Of a stretch of DNA of 64,000 bases, positions 45,970 to 60,375 are shown piece by piece; position 1 is the stretch's first letter, and each line of letters opens with the position of its first letter. The notes under the pieces are model-generated. The model was not told the DNA's origin. It saw only the letters and a list, made by a program, of their open reading frames with translations, and did not search any database. Position numbers and translations under genes: made by a program. Source of the stretch: Miscanthus floridulus (Eukaryota; Streptophyta; Magnoliopsida; Poales; Poaceae); contig NC_089595.1 of the NCBI RefSeq assembly GCF_019320115.1, positions 106,027,611 through 106,091,610 of the forward strand, read 5' to 3'.

Positions 45970-46106
45970 AGCCTGTTCGGTTGGCTGGTTCGTATCGTTG
46001 CTGGTTCGTGAAGAAGTACTACTGGCTGGTTTGTGTGAGAGAAAAATACTGTTTCGGCTGAAAATTTACGATCGTTTACGACAAGCCACAGCCAAACGAA
46101 CAGGCT
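45970..46106. mobile_element. MITE family copy 3 (TIR CAGCCTGTTCG)
   Basis: Orientation is opposite to copy 2. Left terminus CAGCCTGTTCGG is preceded by TAG; right terminus CGAACAGGCT(C) is followed by TAG. It shares TTGGCTGGTTCGTATCGTTG with the copy at 5541. Confidence 0.75.
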
Positions 46107-46534
46107 CTAGATCTTGCTGAATTTGTTGCTTTCCTGTTGCTCCCGACTCTACAGGACGACAATGTGGTGGTGGATTGCGGTAGGAGCATGGGTGCACACA
46201 CGCGGGTGCAGCTGCCGAGGCACGACCGGCGTGGCCGCCGAGGCGCGTGCGGGGCCACCGGCGCGATAGGCTCCTTCACCAGGTCCAGGGAGCACGCAGC
46301 GTTAGGAAGAAGCAATTGCAGGCGGATGCGAGTCTGGGAAGAAAGAGACAAGACAGAAGGGGATAAGGTAGAAAGAGGATATTATAGTCATTTTAATCAT
46401 TTTGTTCGTTGTGCGAAGCTATTTTATCAAACAAGTCTTCAAAACAGCTTTAATTTCACTCGTAGAGCTGCCTGCGAAGCTAAAATACTAAAAAAACAGC
46501 TTAACTAGTGAATCTAATCTATGCCAAACAGGGC

Positions 46535-48869
46535 CATAGTCCCTACAAAACATACTATTTTTACATAGACTTGTACCAAATATTAGTTTTGGACATCCAA
46601 TTTTAGATGAGAAAAAAAATACAAAAACATGTTTGGGGCTCCACGAGTCACCCGTGGGTGAAATATGACAAGCGCACGCCACCCTACATCACGGGCCCCG
46701 ACCCGAGCGGATGTGACTGCCCTCCAGAGTGCGTATCAGCTGTTCTTTCTCTTTTTGTTCAACTCCATCTTTGCACGTGTTAGTGAAGTTTGAAAATACG
46801 GTCCTCGTTTTTTTAGTGAACTCGACAATGACTCCAGAAAAGTTGCTTCCAGAATCTTGAGTTTCTATCTAGTTTCTCAGCAGCAAATTTACAAAAAGGA
46901 AAATTCTATTGTCCCATCATCCATGGCCAATTTTAATCTAGCTGGAGAGTCATACTACTTGACAGTGGTAGATCCACTCTATCTACAAATTTGTCCGGAA
47001 GCTTAGAACTCAGAGTTTGGGTATGTTTGCTTTTCACCCAAATATGCCATGCATTAGTCAAGCCAAAACTTAGCAGTAGCTAATTTTTTAACCAAATTGG
47101 TGACTATGGTTTTGGCTAACTTTAGCCACTCCAAAACGAACTAATAAGATGGTCAAATGGTAAAGCTAACCAAATGAAGATCAATGTTGATGAAACATGA
47201 AAGTAACCAAAATTTAGCACGTACGTCCGCCGTTAGCACACAGGTGGTTGACCAATCAAACACACACACCCGCCCAATGATCTTTTTCCGTCACATGTTT
47301 AGTCATGTGCACCGTAAAAAGCCTCGCGCCTTTTGCATTCACAAAAATGACAGCGTATGTACGTGATACGTCGATGTGTACTCAAGCCGTACAGGGATTT
47401 CTAAATCCAAGAATTATTACCGATGACAAGATGTAGGTACTATACAGCCGGTGTCATTTATGTTCGCAGCAGTACTTTTTAGCGAGCGAACAATGTTTAC
47501 CTCTCACAGTAAATCAGCATAAGCTAAATTTCAGTAAAACGAAATAGGACTACGAGGAGTAAACGACGACAAATAAAAATGGTTCTTTTTTCGTTCTAAC
47601 CATGAGAGCAACAGATTTTATCATTTCTCTAATGACATTAAATTACTGCCCATCACATAGAAGTGAGAACACAGCCTCTTGCGTTACGAGTTGAATCCAA
47701 TCGCCGAGGGTTCCTACGACATGCATGCCACTCGCGCGCCGCCCTTCTAGATTACCGGTAGTTTACGTCGCAGGTAGGTAGACACGCGGACGCGGCAGGG
47801 TAATTAAGCACAAGTTGCAGGATCTAGAAGACGAACTACTAGGTAATCTCGCTCGTGCAGATAAAATAAAACCCCTGATAGCCTGATCCTGGATGGCATC
47901 AGAAGTCCATGCTCATGCATCTAGAAGAAGAATGATGATAGGAACCCTCAGAAACACTCAGCAACAACCTGAACTGAAGCCGAGGTCAGCCCCCGTCCCT
48001 TCCGATCCGCGCGGTGGGTGACACCATAGCTGACGTTTTTCAGAGGCTAGCTCCATCGCACGCACAGGATTACTATTGCCATGCTTCTCAGTCTTGTAGT
48101 TGGTTCATTCTTGGGGACAAAGTTAAGGAAGAAGAATAAGAAGGGATGGCACACGCAGCGCGGACACAGGGAAGGGTACGAAGCGTCCAAGCCGGCCGTC
48201 GCCGTCGTATCGGCGTGGTTGTGGTTCTGTCTACAGATCTGCTCGTGCGTGCTCTCGTAGCCACTCGCTTGGTGATCCACGATCCTCTTTTTCCACGGCG
48301 CACGGCCGGCAGTCCGGCACCGGCGCACCGCTGAAAAGTCTCGCCTGGAATGGTCGCCCGCCGAGACCGAGCTCACGTTCACATCCTGCCCGCGATGACC
48401 CGACGGGCGACTTGCCCGGAAAAAAGGCGTCTCGCTCGCTCGCCCCTGCCTGCCACTGCCAGTAGGATCTCGTGTGTGGTGTTCAGCCGGTGCCTCGATG
48501 GGAAGATTCGGGCATTCCGCAATTAGCTTCTTGGCAGCTCCATGCCGACGCGCATGCCGCAGGGGGCGACAGGCGTTGGAAGATTCCTGCAGGCTCCTGG
48601 AGCTGACCGACGTAACTGGAGAGCGACGGTCGCCGGCGATATTTGGTCGAACGAAGCAATGCCAATGCAAGGCGCCGACATGCGCCCTGTACGCTCTCCA
48701 GTCCAGGCCAGGGAAGGGTCGGAGCACATGCGCAGCACAGCAGACTGCAGGTCGAGACGTAGACAGAGGTCGAGAGAGATGGCAAGGTTCGAATCTGGCC
48801 CGCCCGGCCGCCTGTTGCTTTTCCAGTCATGCAGACGACCGAAGGGGAGAGAATTTTTTTTATTTTTAG
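46535..48869. other. intergenic, no gene recognised
   Basis: AT-rich to 47.7 kb, then GC-richer to 48.85 kb. Open frames of up to 226 codons exist on both strands around 48.05-48.87 kb, but they overlap one another on opposite strands and show no recognisable domain or splice structure, so I treat them as composition artefacts. Confidence 0.45.
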
Positions 48870-49070
48870 CACTTTTTTAAACTAATTTTAAATCTAACAC
48901 TGTTTTTTCTTCTTCCAAAACTAACACTTTTGGCCGCGCCTATTGCCCTGGCGCGGCGAAACGTCTGTGCCGCGCCATGCATGGTGGCGCGACGGGAGGA
49001 TGACGTGGCGTCGTCGTGGCAGGGTCTGTCACGCCACCTATCTTGGCGCGGCTGTGACGCGCCAGCGCTA
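48870..49070. repeat. left terminal inverted repeat of the long-TIR element
   Basis: Pairs with 52705-52936. The best-conserved block, GCGACGGGAGGATGACGTGG, is matched by its inverted counterpart CCACGTCATCCTCCCGCTGC near 52793-52812. Confidence 0.75.
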
Positions 49071-49168
49071 GTGGCGCGGTAAGGCCCAGTAAAAGCCCGC
49101 GACGCCCCCACTGCGCCCGCCCTCGCCCTCGACCTCAGCGCACTCCGCCGACGTCTGCGCCACCGCCA

Positions 49169-52100
49169 TTGGCTCTACCCAGCGCCGCCGCCGCCGACGC
49201 TGCCTGCGCCACCGCCGCCGCCGCCGCCGCCTCGCCAGTGTTGGGGCGCCAGCGCCGCCAGTCGGCGAGGCTGCCAGTGGCCATCTCCTTCGGCTTGGGT
49301 GACCCCAAAAGGTCCCCGCTCATATCAAGGTACCCTTTCTCGATTTCTTGTTATTATTAATGTTATTTTAGTTAGAGTTAGTGATTTAGGATAATTAGGT
49401 TAGTGAATTTGTTTATTTAGGTAGGTAGTTTTTAGGGTTTAGGTTGTGTGTTGTAGTATAGTTAAGGTTTGGTTAGGTAGTTAGGGTTTAGGTTACTGTT
49501 AGCTAGGACTTTGGGTTTAGGGATTGATTAGATATTTATTATTTAGTTAGTTTATAGTAGTAAATGTTGTCAGTATAGATACTAGTTTTCAAGGGTCGGT
49601 ACTTAGTAGTGTGTGATACGGCGATTTAGATGATTTGATGAAGTTTCGTCAAATGCTTATTTTCCTAGTGAAGTTGTTTAATATGTCTATTAATGTTACT
49701 TTGAATATATACACATGCTTTCATATTGTGTTCGTATTGCATAATAAGTAGTTCAAATTTTGCAATGCTACATAATGTTAATTTGAATATTGTTAATTTG
49801 AATACTGTAACCCTTTGTTTATCAATTTGTAACAGGATGACCTCTCCCACGCAGCACCAGTTGTACCCCCTTCTCGAGGTGAAGTACGATGACCCGCACC
49901 GAGCACACTTCTTGACTGATGCCAACGCAGAGGTGCCCTTGCCTTCTTTGAGGCCCCGCACGCACACCAGGGCGCACCAGTGGGATGAGCGTTACGCGCT
50001 GTACATACGGCGTACCGGTTTCCTCGAGCTTGTCCGTGTTGCCAACTACGGTCTTTCACCCCTTAACCCAACACTACTTACTGCAGCTGTAAACAGGTGC
50101 GAGTGCCTTCATTGTACGTAAACATTCTTATAACAAATTTAAGATAACTAAGAGTCGTTCTAATCTTATAACAGGTGGAGGCCTGAGACCCACACGTTCC
50201 ACCGACCTTGTGACGAGATGACCTTAACCATACAGGACGTAAAGGCTATCTTTGACCTTCGGTTGGGGGGACTTCCAGTGACATGTATAGTTGACAACGA
50301 TCACTGGAGGGAGCTGGTGGCTCAGTTCACTGGCTTTCTTCCACCGAGCGACGAGGTTTCCAAGAAAAATAAATGAGCAATTTAAGCCTATTTAATACTT
50401 GCATTGCTTTCCTGTAGCCACCGGGTCTCATTTTCTTTGGTGAATTTCATGAAAAGTTCTGGTGTTTCGTCGTCGTGGATCACAGAGCGGTTTGATTACT
50501 TGAACCCATAGGCTGATGAGGCTCAGATCGACAGGTTCGCTAGAGTGTGGCTCTGGCACTTCCTTAGTGCTTTCCTATTTCTAGACGTCTCGGGCAATAC
50601 CATCAGCTGGATCTTTCTTGACATACTATGCCAGCCGTGGGATAACATAGCGTCGTACAGCTGGGGCAGCGCAGACCTGGCATGGACGTATCGACAGCTA
50701 TGCGTTGCCTGCCATCGCACCTCAGGGTATGCGAACTTTGGGGTTGCTCCTACCTACTCTTGTTTGGTGTTGGGAACGATGGCCCGTTGAGATGCCCTTT
50801 ATTACTGGTTTTTCTATAAGTACTTCGGTTTATTATATTCTTCGAGGCAGTTACATATGATGAAATTGTTAATGGCTAATTCATTATCGTGTTCAATACA
50901 GCATTGGAACGGGCAGGATACACTGCCTACAGCTCTGTATATCTGGACGCAAGCAGAGTTAGCTAGAGGAAATGCGAGGCGTAAGTACAGGGAGTACACA
51001 GACTGTCTCGACGTCCTGACACATCACTAGGTTACGCTCTCTTTACTATCATACATGTGTCTTGTTCGATGTACACTATATCACAACCTAACTCAATTAC
51101 GAAATGTCCAGGTGCATTGGTGTCCTTAGGATGCTCCAGAGCTTCAGGACTATCTGAGTCCTGTCACTAGGGATGAGTCAGACGAGTATCGCTGCAATGT
51201 TCCTCTTATTTTCTTCCACGTGGTCGGGATTCACTTGTCCATCAGGGTTTGCAGACAGTTTGGAAGAATGACAGGCTATCCACCACCGCTTTACTCCACC
51301 AACCAAGAATTGCACGGGTGCGTTATCGATTAATAACAAAGTTACAATTCAGAGGTGTATATGGTACAACTAACAATCGTTTTATTGCAGGTATGACCGT
51401 AAAAAGAGGTACAAAATCAAGGATTGGCGCGTGACACACAACGCGTGCATCCAGTTGTGGCAGGCCAGGGACCGGCAGTCGATCGATGCGGGTCCCCCAC
51501 ACGACCAGCACACCTTCGACGAGTACCTGCGGTGGTTTCACAGGTCTACGAGGACAAGCCCCCGTACACTGAGGAGGCGATTGACGAGGACGACGAGGAA
51601 GATGTGATCGAAGATGTGTACGACGTTACCACTAGGAACGACACACAACTACAGAGAGCCCCGCTACAGAGAGCCCCGCTTCAAAGATATATGGTAAGAT
51701 ACTCGAATGGTACAATTTGTTATCCATTTGATATTAAGTATGTGTACTAAAACTGTCCAACCGCGTTTTGTACCCAGGCGACACAATTGTCAATGCTATC
51801 CAACGAAGCAGCGTTTCGGCTTCACAAGTCTAGAGTACAGGGGCCAGGCGTTCTCGAGGCTTTTGTGGAGGTAAACATAAACTTGTCTGTTTCAAAAATA
51901 TTTCTTTAGTGTATATGTGTTTGGGAAATACACTAATGTTAACGTTTATTCATGCAGAATATGAAGCGGAGCTGTAGGAAGCTAGCTCAGAAGTTGAGCT
52001 GCATGGACACTCCTTGGGTGGAACCCAATTACCAGGCGCGGTCGGGTGCCATGTCTTCCGGCTCTTTGAGGACACCAGCCGACTCTTCTCAGCCGGTGAC

Positions 52101-52499
52101 AGATGCCGCTTTCGATGTGCGTACACCACCACATTATAGCGCTGGGAAGGACCCTACAAACGAGGACGACGACGACGACCCCTCGGGCTTCCGCATACAG
52201 CACCACCAGTGGGACCCTTGGCAGCAGGACGAGATCGGCATGTCTCAGCTAGGTGGTGCCCCGCTTGGTACCCAAGGAACTTCACAGGTAGTAACAAATG
52301 TAGTGTCTTTAAATACGTAGGCTCCACAAACTAACGATCATAAAGATTATAAGTAATCGTGCATATCATATACTTGCAGTGTACGAGCCGTACCCACCGA
52401 CAACATGACCACACCGACGTTGGCTATACTCCCAATGTGTTGCCTATAAATCCAAAGAGACAGCTGCATCTGACGGATCCTTACACTCCTGGATCTTAG
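49169..52499 (+). pseudogene. plant mobile domain (PMD) protein, decayed
   Basis: Exons can be followed with GT-AG introns. They are 49169-49329 (Ala-rich), 49836-50096 (YIRRTGFLELVRVANYGLS), 50175-50355 (RWRPETHTFHRPCDEMTLT, IQDVKAIFDL), about 50418-50728 (SGVSSSWITERFDYL; FARVWLWHFLSAFLFLDVSG; SYSWGSADLAWTYRQLC), then pieces at about 50901-51030, 51111-51320, 51390-51590, 51779-51870, 51958-52288 and 52380-52499 (ending DPYTPGS*). The order and motifs are those of the PMD ('aminotransferase-like') family found both in host genes such as MAIL1/MAIN and in transposons. Decay is clear: an in-frame TAG at 50509-50511, a phase mismatch entering exon 4, and further stops. The family has been linked to silencing and genome stability; this copy is transposon cargo. 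Confidence 0.7.
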
Positions 52500-52704
52500 T
52501 TGGTTATGTCGAACTTATGTCGAATAAATATTATCGTCAGAAATTTGCAGATTCATGAACCAATGAAAATGTTATGTGGCAACTTGTCAACTTACGCACG
52601 GACTTTATTTATTTGCTTCATATTCGTTTCAATGCGTCGCGACAGCACTTGTAGTTGTTTACAGCACCGACAACAGCTCCCGTTCAATTGCAATTGAGGC
52701 TGGT

Positions 52705-52936
52705 CGGCTTCTGTCTGTGTCCAGGTCCTGCCACGCCGTGGGCTATGGCGCGGCAGACCCTGTCATGTCACCGGTCAGCGCCCCGGTCGATGCCACGTCA
52801 TCCTCCCGCTGCGTCACCATACATGACGCGGCATAGACGTTTCGCCTCGCCATGACAATAGACGCGGCCTAAAATGTTAGTTTTGAAAAAATAATAATAA
52901 AACAGTGTTAGATTTAAAATTAATTTACAACAAGTG
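52705..52936. repeat. right terminal inverted repeat of the long-TIR element
   Basis: Inverted counterpart of 48870-49070, ending ...TTACAACAAGTG at 52936. Confidence 0.75.
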
Positions 52937-53033
52937 TAAAAAAAATTGCGGGGAGACCGGTCCGGCCAACAGCTAGCAACGCTGCTGGTGCCTGGTGGCT
53001 GGTGCTCACCGAGACCGAGCCTTTACCCGGGCG

Positions 53034-53064
<31 letters not shown>

Positions 53065-53450
53065 GGCGAACTTTGACGGCCCGTCCGCCCGACCGGTTTC
53101 CCCCTTCTAGAAGCAAGCTGGGGGCAAAGGAGCCACGGAGCGGCCAACGCATCGGCCAGTCAAACCTCAAGCGCCCCATGCAACGACCAGCCACCGATGC
53201 GCCCTGGATGCGGGCGCCACCGCTCCAGCCAGCGAGAGCTCAGCCCCGTCCACCTTCATGTCCGCGTCCGCGTGGTCGTCCGAGTCCCGGTGGCACACAC
53301 GACCCCCTTATAGGACCGCCGCGCGACGGCGCACGCCACTCCCCCTCGATTCATCGGCCCCTTCGCACGCTCGTCTGCCGCGCGCGTCTGAGCTGATGCG
53401 AGCCAGCGAACCGTGACCTCCATTTCCCTTCCGTGACCTCTTGCTTCATT
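52937..53450. promoter_or_regulatory. upstream region of the Hsf gene
   Basis: GC-rich sequence between the long-TIR element and the Hsf leader. It contains a GGCT(N)n run of five to six copies at about 53038-53062. No unambiguous TATA box or perfect heat-shock element (nGAAnnTTCn) was found by eye. Open frames on both strands are composition artefacts. Confidence 0.4.
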
Positions 53451-53518
53451 CGTCGTCGTCAGCCCGCTTCCAGCGAAAGGCCAACGAGGAAGGACGAGTA
53501 ACTAAAATAACTACTTAG

Positions 53519-53784
53519 GTGAGTCGACGCTGCTTCTCTTTTATATTCTTATTTTAAATTTTAAAAATGGGAAGAAAAATTCCTCTCTACTCGAAAACTT
53601 GTGCTTGATTCTTACTTAGAATCCTGACTGGAGCTGGACCCGAACCAATCGGCCGCTGCGCTGTGCCTAGTTGCTTCTTAATTTGCATTCAGATTCCTTC
53701 GTTCGCTTCTACGGCTGCGGTTGGTTACCTGTTCGCCCGTACTCACCGATCGACGCGTCTGTATCTATGTGTGTATTCTTGCAG
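53519..53784 (+). other. probable 5'-UTR intron of the Hsf gene
   Basis: A strong donor (CTTAG/GTGAGT at 53518/53519) and acceptor (TTCTTGCAG/CAC at 53784) frame a T-rich 266-bp intron upstream of the ATG at 54029. The exon between 53785 and 54028 contains no upstream ATG. Inferred from splice consensus only. Confidence 0.5.
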
Positions 53785-54028
53785 CACAAGCAGCCCACCG
53801 GAAAACCGCCGTCGTTGCGGCCGCTTGGCGAGAATTTTTCTCTACAGTTCAGTGTGAACCTGGCGCGGAGGAACCTGACGACGCCCAGTCCATTCTGGTG
53901 GGCAAGACAGAGTTGGGAAGCGGCGTTGAGACCCAGTGAATTCCTGCACACGCACGCCCGCACGCCCATCATTAATTAGTCGGTGAGAGCGAGGGAGAGA
54001 CACAGGAGGTGGAGGGACGCCGGCCGGC

Positions 54029-56750
54029 ATGGAAGGTTCCAACTCGCACGGCGGTGGCGGTGGCGGAGGCGGGACGAGCTCGCCGCCGCCGTTCCTCATC
54101 AAGACCTACGAGATGGTGGAGGACCCGGCGACCAACCACGTCGTGTCGTGGGGCCCCGGCGGCGCCAGCTTCGTGGTGTGGAACCCGCCGGACTTCTCGC
54201 GGGACCTGCTGCCCAAGTACTTCAAGCACAACAACTTCTCCAGCTTCATCAGGCAGCTCAACACATATGTGAGTCACTCTAATCTCCGTCGCTCCATGTG
54301 TCATGCGCTTGACCCACTTCGTCTCAGATTTTGCTGTGAAGAGATGTTGCTGTTGCGCGTCGATTTTCACCATTTCGTTTCCGTCATCTTTTCTAGATGA
54401 TGTGCCTTTTCCGTGGCAGTTTTGTTCTACTGTTATCGGTTCAGCTGATATTAAAGCCGGTTGATAAGCCGGTCGAAACTGTTTTGTTGTGAGAGAAAAA
54501 TACTGTAGATTTTAATTGATAAGCCGGTTGGTAAGTTCAAGAGAACATAGTTGGCACCAAACACGTGCTTCGAGTTTCAGTGCTGGAAACAGAATCCGTA
54601 CTGTGAACGGTCATGATGTGGCATGGCATTCAATTCCAAAAGTGGTTCATGGTTTTTGCAAGGAATCCTGTGTGCTCTGTTTCTAGTTCTTCTGTATAAG
54701 AAGCCCATGTTTTCTATTCACTTTTTCAGCATGCTCCATAGCAGCTCATCCTCAGGGTTAGAGCCTTAGAGGTGGGTCTTGGGCTGTGCCGTGCCCTCTA
54801 GGCGAGCGAGGCACGTCGGGACGTGCCGTATCGGCACGGTAAATCTTTTCTTCGGCCCAAGCATGGCCCGTGGCACGTCGGCACGTCTTCAGGTCATGTC
54901 GGCCCAAGCACGGCCCTCAAAATATCTCTGCTAGTTTTTTTTACTCGTGATATAAAAAATATATATATCTTGTGTGTACTATTTTTATGAAAGTTTTAAT
55001 GATTTTTATAATTTATTCAAGAATTAGATGGAGGTAGTATAGAAAATGCTAAAAAATTGTATTGTAGAGTTATAAATGTATCCACATACCATTTTCGTGT
55101 CGTGCCGGCCCAAGCACGGTAAAAAATGTGGCCCAGGCCATGTAGCCCGCCGTGCCGAGATCCTGGGCACGGCACGCCCTTCGTGTTGTGCCGGTACGGT
55201 TCAAAATATTTTGTGTCGTGCCGTGCTAAGAGATCGTGCCATGACCATGACCCACCCTCAAATGGCATGGCCAAGTCCCAGCTCTAAGTTTCAATAAAAA
55301 GTCCCAGCTCTACTCAGGGTCATTTAGATGATTTTGCCCCGGTTCGAAACTGCTATTGCAAGTCAGCATGCAATTTTCCATGCTTCATCTGAACAAAATG
55401 CTACCATTCTCTTTTCCCTTCCGTCCTTGTGCAGCATGTTCATGTCATTGTCAAGGCAATGCCAAGACTGTCTGGTACCAAGTTAGCAAATTTAATCTAC
55501 CATGGAATTGTAAAGGTTTAATTAAAGTGACAAATCTTTTTAACAGTTGGCTCCTCATGGTTTATCTGTCTATCTTCACTTTCTGCTTGCTAACTTCATT
55601 TTACTTTCAGGGTTTCGGAAAGATCGATCCAGAGAGATGGGAGTTCGCCAACGACGACTTCATAAGGGGACACACGCACCTTCTGAAGAACATCCACCGG
55701 CGCAAGCCGGTGCACAGCCACTCGCTGCAGACCCAAGTGAACGGGCCGCTAGCGGAGTCCGAGAGGCGGGAGCTCGAGGACGAGATCAACAGGCTCAAGT
55801 ACGAGAAGAGCCTGCTGCTGGCCGATCTCCAGAGGCAGAACCAGCAGCGGTGCGGGATCAACTGGCAGATGCAGGCGTTAGAGAGCAGGCTGGTGCAGAT
55901 GGAGGAGCGCCAGAGGAACATCGTGGCCTCCCTGTGTGACATCCTGCAGAGGCACGGGGTTGTTCCGGGCTCGACGACGACGCTGATGGAGACTGCGGCG
56001 GACCACTTCAACAAGAAGAGGAGGGTTCCGAAGATCGATTTCTTCGTCGACGACGAACCCAAGGTCGAAGAACAGCAGGTGCCGTTGTTCCTGCAGACAT
56101 TGGGCGCAGCAGAGACACCAGGCATGTCTCCGATCCGCCTTTTGAATGCTGAGCCGTTTGAGAAGATGGAGCTGACCTTGATGTCGCTGGAGAACTTCTT
56201 CCAGAGGGCAACCCATGCGTCTCCTCAAGACATGTACGCTGGTGGTGGTGCTGAACCACCCAGCCCTGCTCTGAGTCTTGGCGAGATGCTCTCAGTCTCG
56301 GCACCAATGGATACCAGTATCAATCTGCAGACATCAGATTGCCAGAATCCCTTTGCTTCGACCTCAGGGCAGGACCAGTCGTCTTGTCCATTGGCGGAAG
56401 CAGAACCTCCGAGCTACGCCCAGAGCCCGACGCTGCCGATGGCACAGCTCCATGAATATGCACATAGGACAGCTGAAGTCGATATGAACTCCGACACCAC
56501 AACTGGCGACACCTCACAAGATGAGACCACCAGTGAAACTGGAGGTTCACATGTGCCGGCCAAGGTGAACGATGTATTTTGGGAGTGGTTTCTCACAGAC
56601 GAAGAGGGTAAAATAGAAGCAAAGGAAGATGTGAAGACTGCCATAGACCGCAGCTGTCGTCGTCTCCAGGACAATGTTGATAAGATCACTGAGCAGACGG
56701 GGCAGCTTGAATCAGCTGAGAACGACTCTTATGCACCCCGGAGTTACTGA
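54029..56750 (+). CDS. HSFA4D: heat stress transcription factor, class A4 (HsfA4d/Spl7 type)
   Basis: Two exons, 54029-54268 and 55611-56750, give 459 aa, the length I recall for rice HsfA4d (Spl7). The intron sits at the conserved position inside the DNA-binding domain (...[18 protein letters not shown]). Order: Gly-rich N-terminus; winged-helix DNA-binding domain about 21-114; HR-A/B coiled coil about 131-200 with the class A spacing ([20 protein letters not shown]); bipartite-like nuclear signal NKKRRVPK about 214-221; AHA activation motifs [10 protein letters not shown] (268-277) and [10 protein letters not shown] (401-410). It should bind heat-shock elements as a trimer and activate transcription. 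Class A4 members act in oxidative-stress and cell-death control; rice Spl7 mutants are lesion mimics. All domains look intact. The start is the first in-frame ATG after the leader. Confidence 0.95.
54269..55610 (+). other. Hsf intron containing transposon remnants
   Basis: 1342 bp, GT...AG, unusually long for this gene class. It holds a TIR-type insertion at about 54767-55262 (ends TTAGAGGTGGGTC and GACCCACCCTCAA, rich in GTGCCGTGC/GGCACGGCAC motifs) and a smaller MITE-like piece at about 54430-54550 (AAGCCGGTTGATAAGCCGGT). No target duplication was found for either. Confidence 0.65.
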
Positions 56751-57432
56751 TATCACACCATCGGTGCTGATCCGTATAGTCCATTTGTAAAGCTATAGCG
56801 CTGTACATTATAGACTAGTTTAGGCCACCTTGATAGTATAGCTAGCTGAGTCTTTTCTAGCATTTCCTACTGTAAAAAAGTAAAATTATCTGCTGACCCA
56901 TGTACATTATGTCCTTGCGCTGAAGTCGATTATGTAGAGCTAGATGAGCACAGGTTCAGTTATTTGCAGTCCTAAGCTCTTCCGTTGTTGTGCTTGTGTG
57001 TGTGCCCTTTCTGATAAATCCTTTGGGAGTGAACAGCCCTCTAGCCTAGTGGTTGGAGTTCCTCGGCTCAGCAGCCAGGTTCAAATCCTAGTCCGTTTTC
57101 TACCAATTTCAGATACCAAGGAGCAACCGGGGTTTGTGACAACATATTAATCCAGCGCTAGTTACACAACTCTTTATTGGATAATTTTTTGTGGCATGCA
57201 TGCGATTGCAGCGCAACAAACGCCTCGGTATTAATCTAACGCTGGATGCTGAGGTTTTCTATTGGATCGGTATTAATCAAGCCAGACGGAAAATGGGAAA
57301 ACCTACATGCAAGCGATTGTTTAGTTTCATCTGCGAGTAAAAAGCTGCTTTTGTATACATGTGACGCCTAATATTAAGGACTTTCTCCAAAATACAAATA
57401 CACCTTAGAAATCGGACCAGAGGGAGTAATTC
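56751..57432. other. 3' flank between the Hsf gene and the SnRK1 pseudogene
   Basis: Convergent genes are separated by about 0.7 kb. No clear AATAAA signal stood out after the Hsf stop. A mariner/Stowaway-like end (GAGGGAGTA region, 57385-57430) abuts the decayed last exon of the kinase pseudogene. Confidence 0.5.

Positions 57433-57435
<3 letters not shown>
57385..57435. mobile_element. Stowaway/mariner-like terminus
   Basis: GGACCAGAGGGAGTAATT is the inverted form of the CTCCCTC-type end of grass Stowaway MITEs. It replaces the distal part of the last SnRK1 exon. The other end was not located with confidence. Confidence 0.45.

Positions 57436-60375
<2,940 letters not shown>

Larger units (their letters stand above)
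44415..46534. mobile_element. probable 2.1-kb TIR element hosting smaller MITEs
   Basis: The ends are loosely inverted (GGGCTTGTTTGGAAAC at 44407-44425 against GCCAAACAGGGCC at 46522-46534), with AAAACAGCTT-type subterminal motifs at both sides. Inside are two MITE copies in opposite orientation, a hAT element, and two related GC-rich blocks (44.79-45.02 and 46.15-46.31 kb, GGCGCGACCGGCGCGGCCG-like). No transposase was found. Boundaries and superfamily are uncertain. Confidence 0.4.
48870..52936. mobile_element. long-TIR (Mutator-like) element carrying a plant-mobile-domain gene
   Basis: About 200-bp inverted termini are present. Left (48870-49070): CACTTTTTTAAACTAATTTT, AAATCTAACACTGTTTT, AAAACTAACA, GGCCGCG, GGCGAAACGTCT, CGGGAGGATGACGTGGC. 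Right (52705-52936) is the inverted, about 80% similar counterpart. Long, GC-containing TIRs enclosing a multi-exon gene are the hallmark of Mutator-like elements. I found no MuDR-type transposase and no clear 9-bp duplication (flanks are A/T runs). The cargo is a plant mobile domain gene on the plus strand. Confidence 0.72.

Noticed and set aside
48047..48880. 226-codon minus-strand ORF and overlapping plus-strand ORFs
   Set aside because: No domain, no splice partners, open in several frames at once; explained by base composition.
55356..55610. Upstream extension of the Hsf exon-2 frame beginning at an ATG at 55356
   Set aside because: It is intronic: a TTACTTTCAG acceptor at 55610 joins exon 1 in phase, and the extension has no similarity to the DNA-binding domain.
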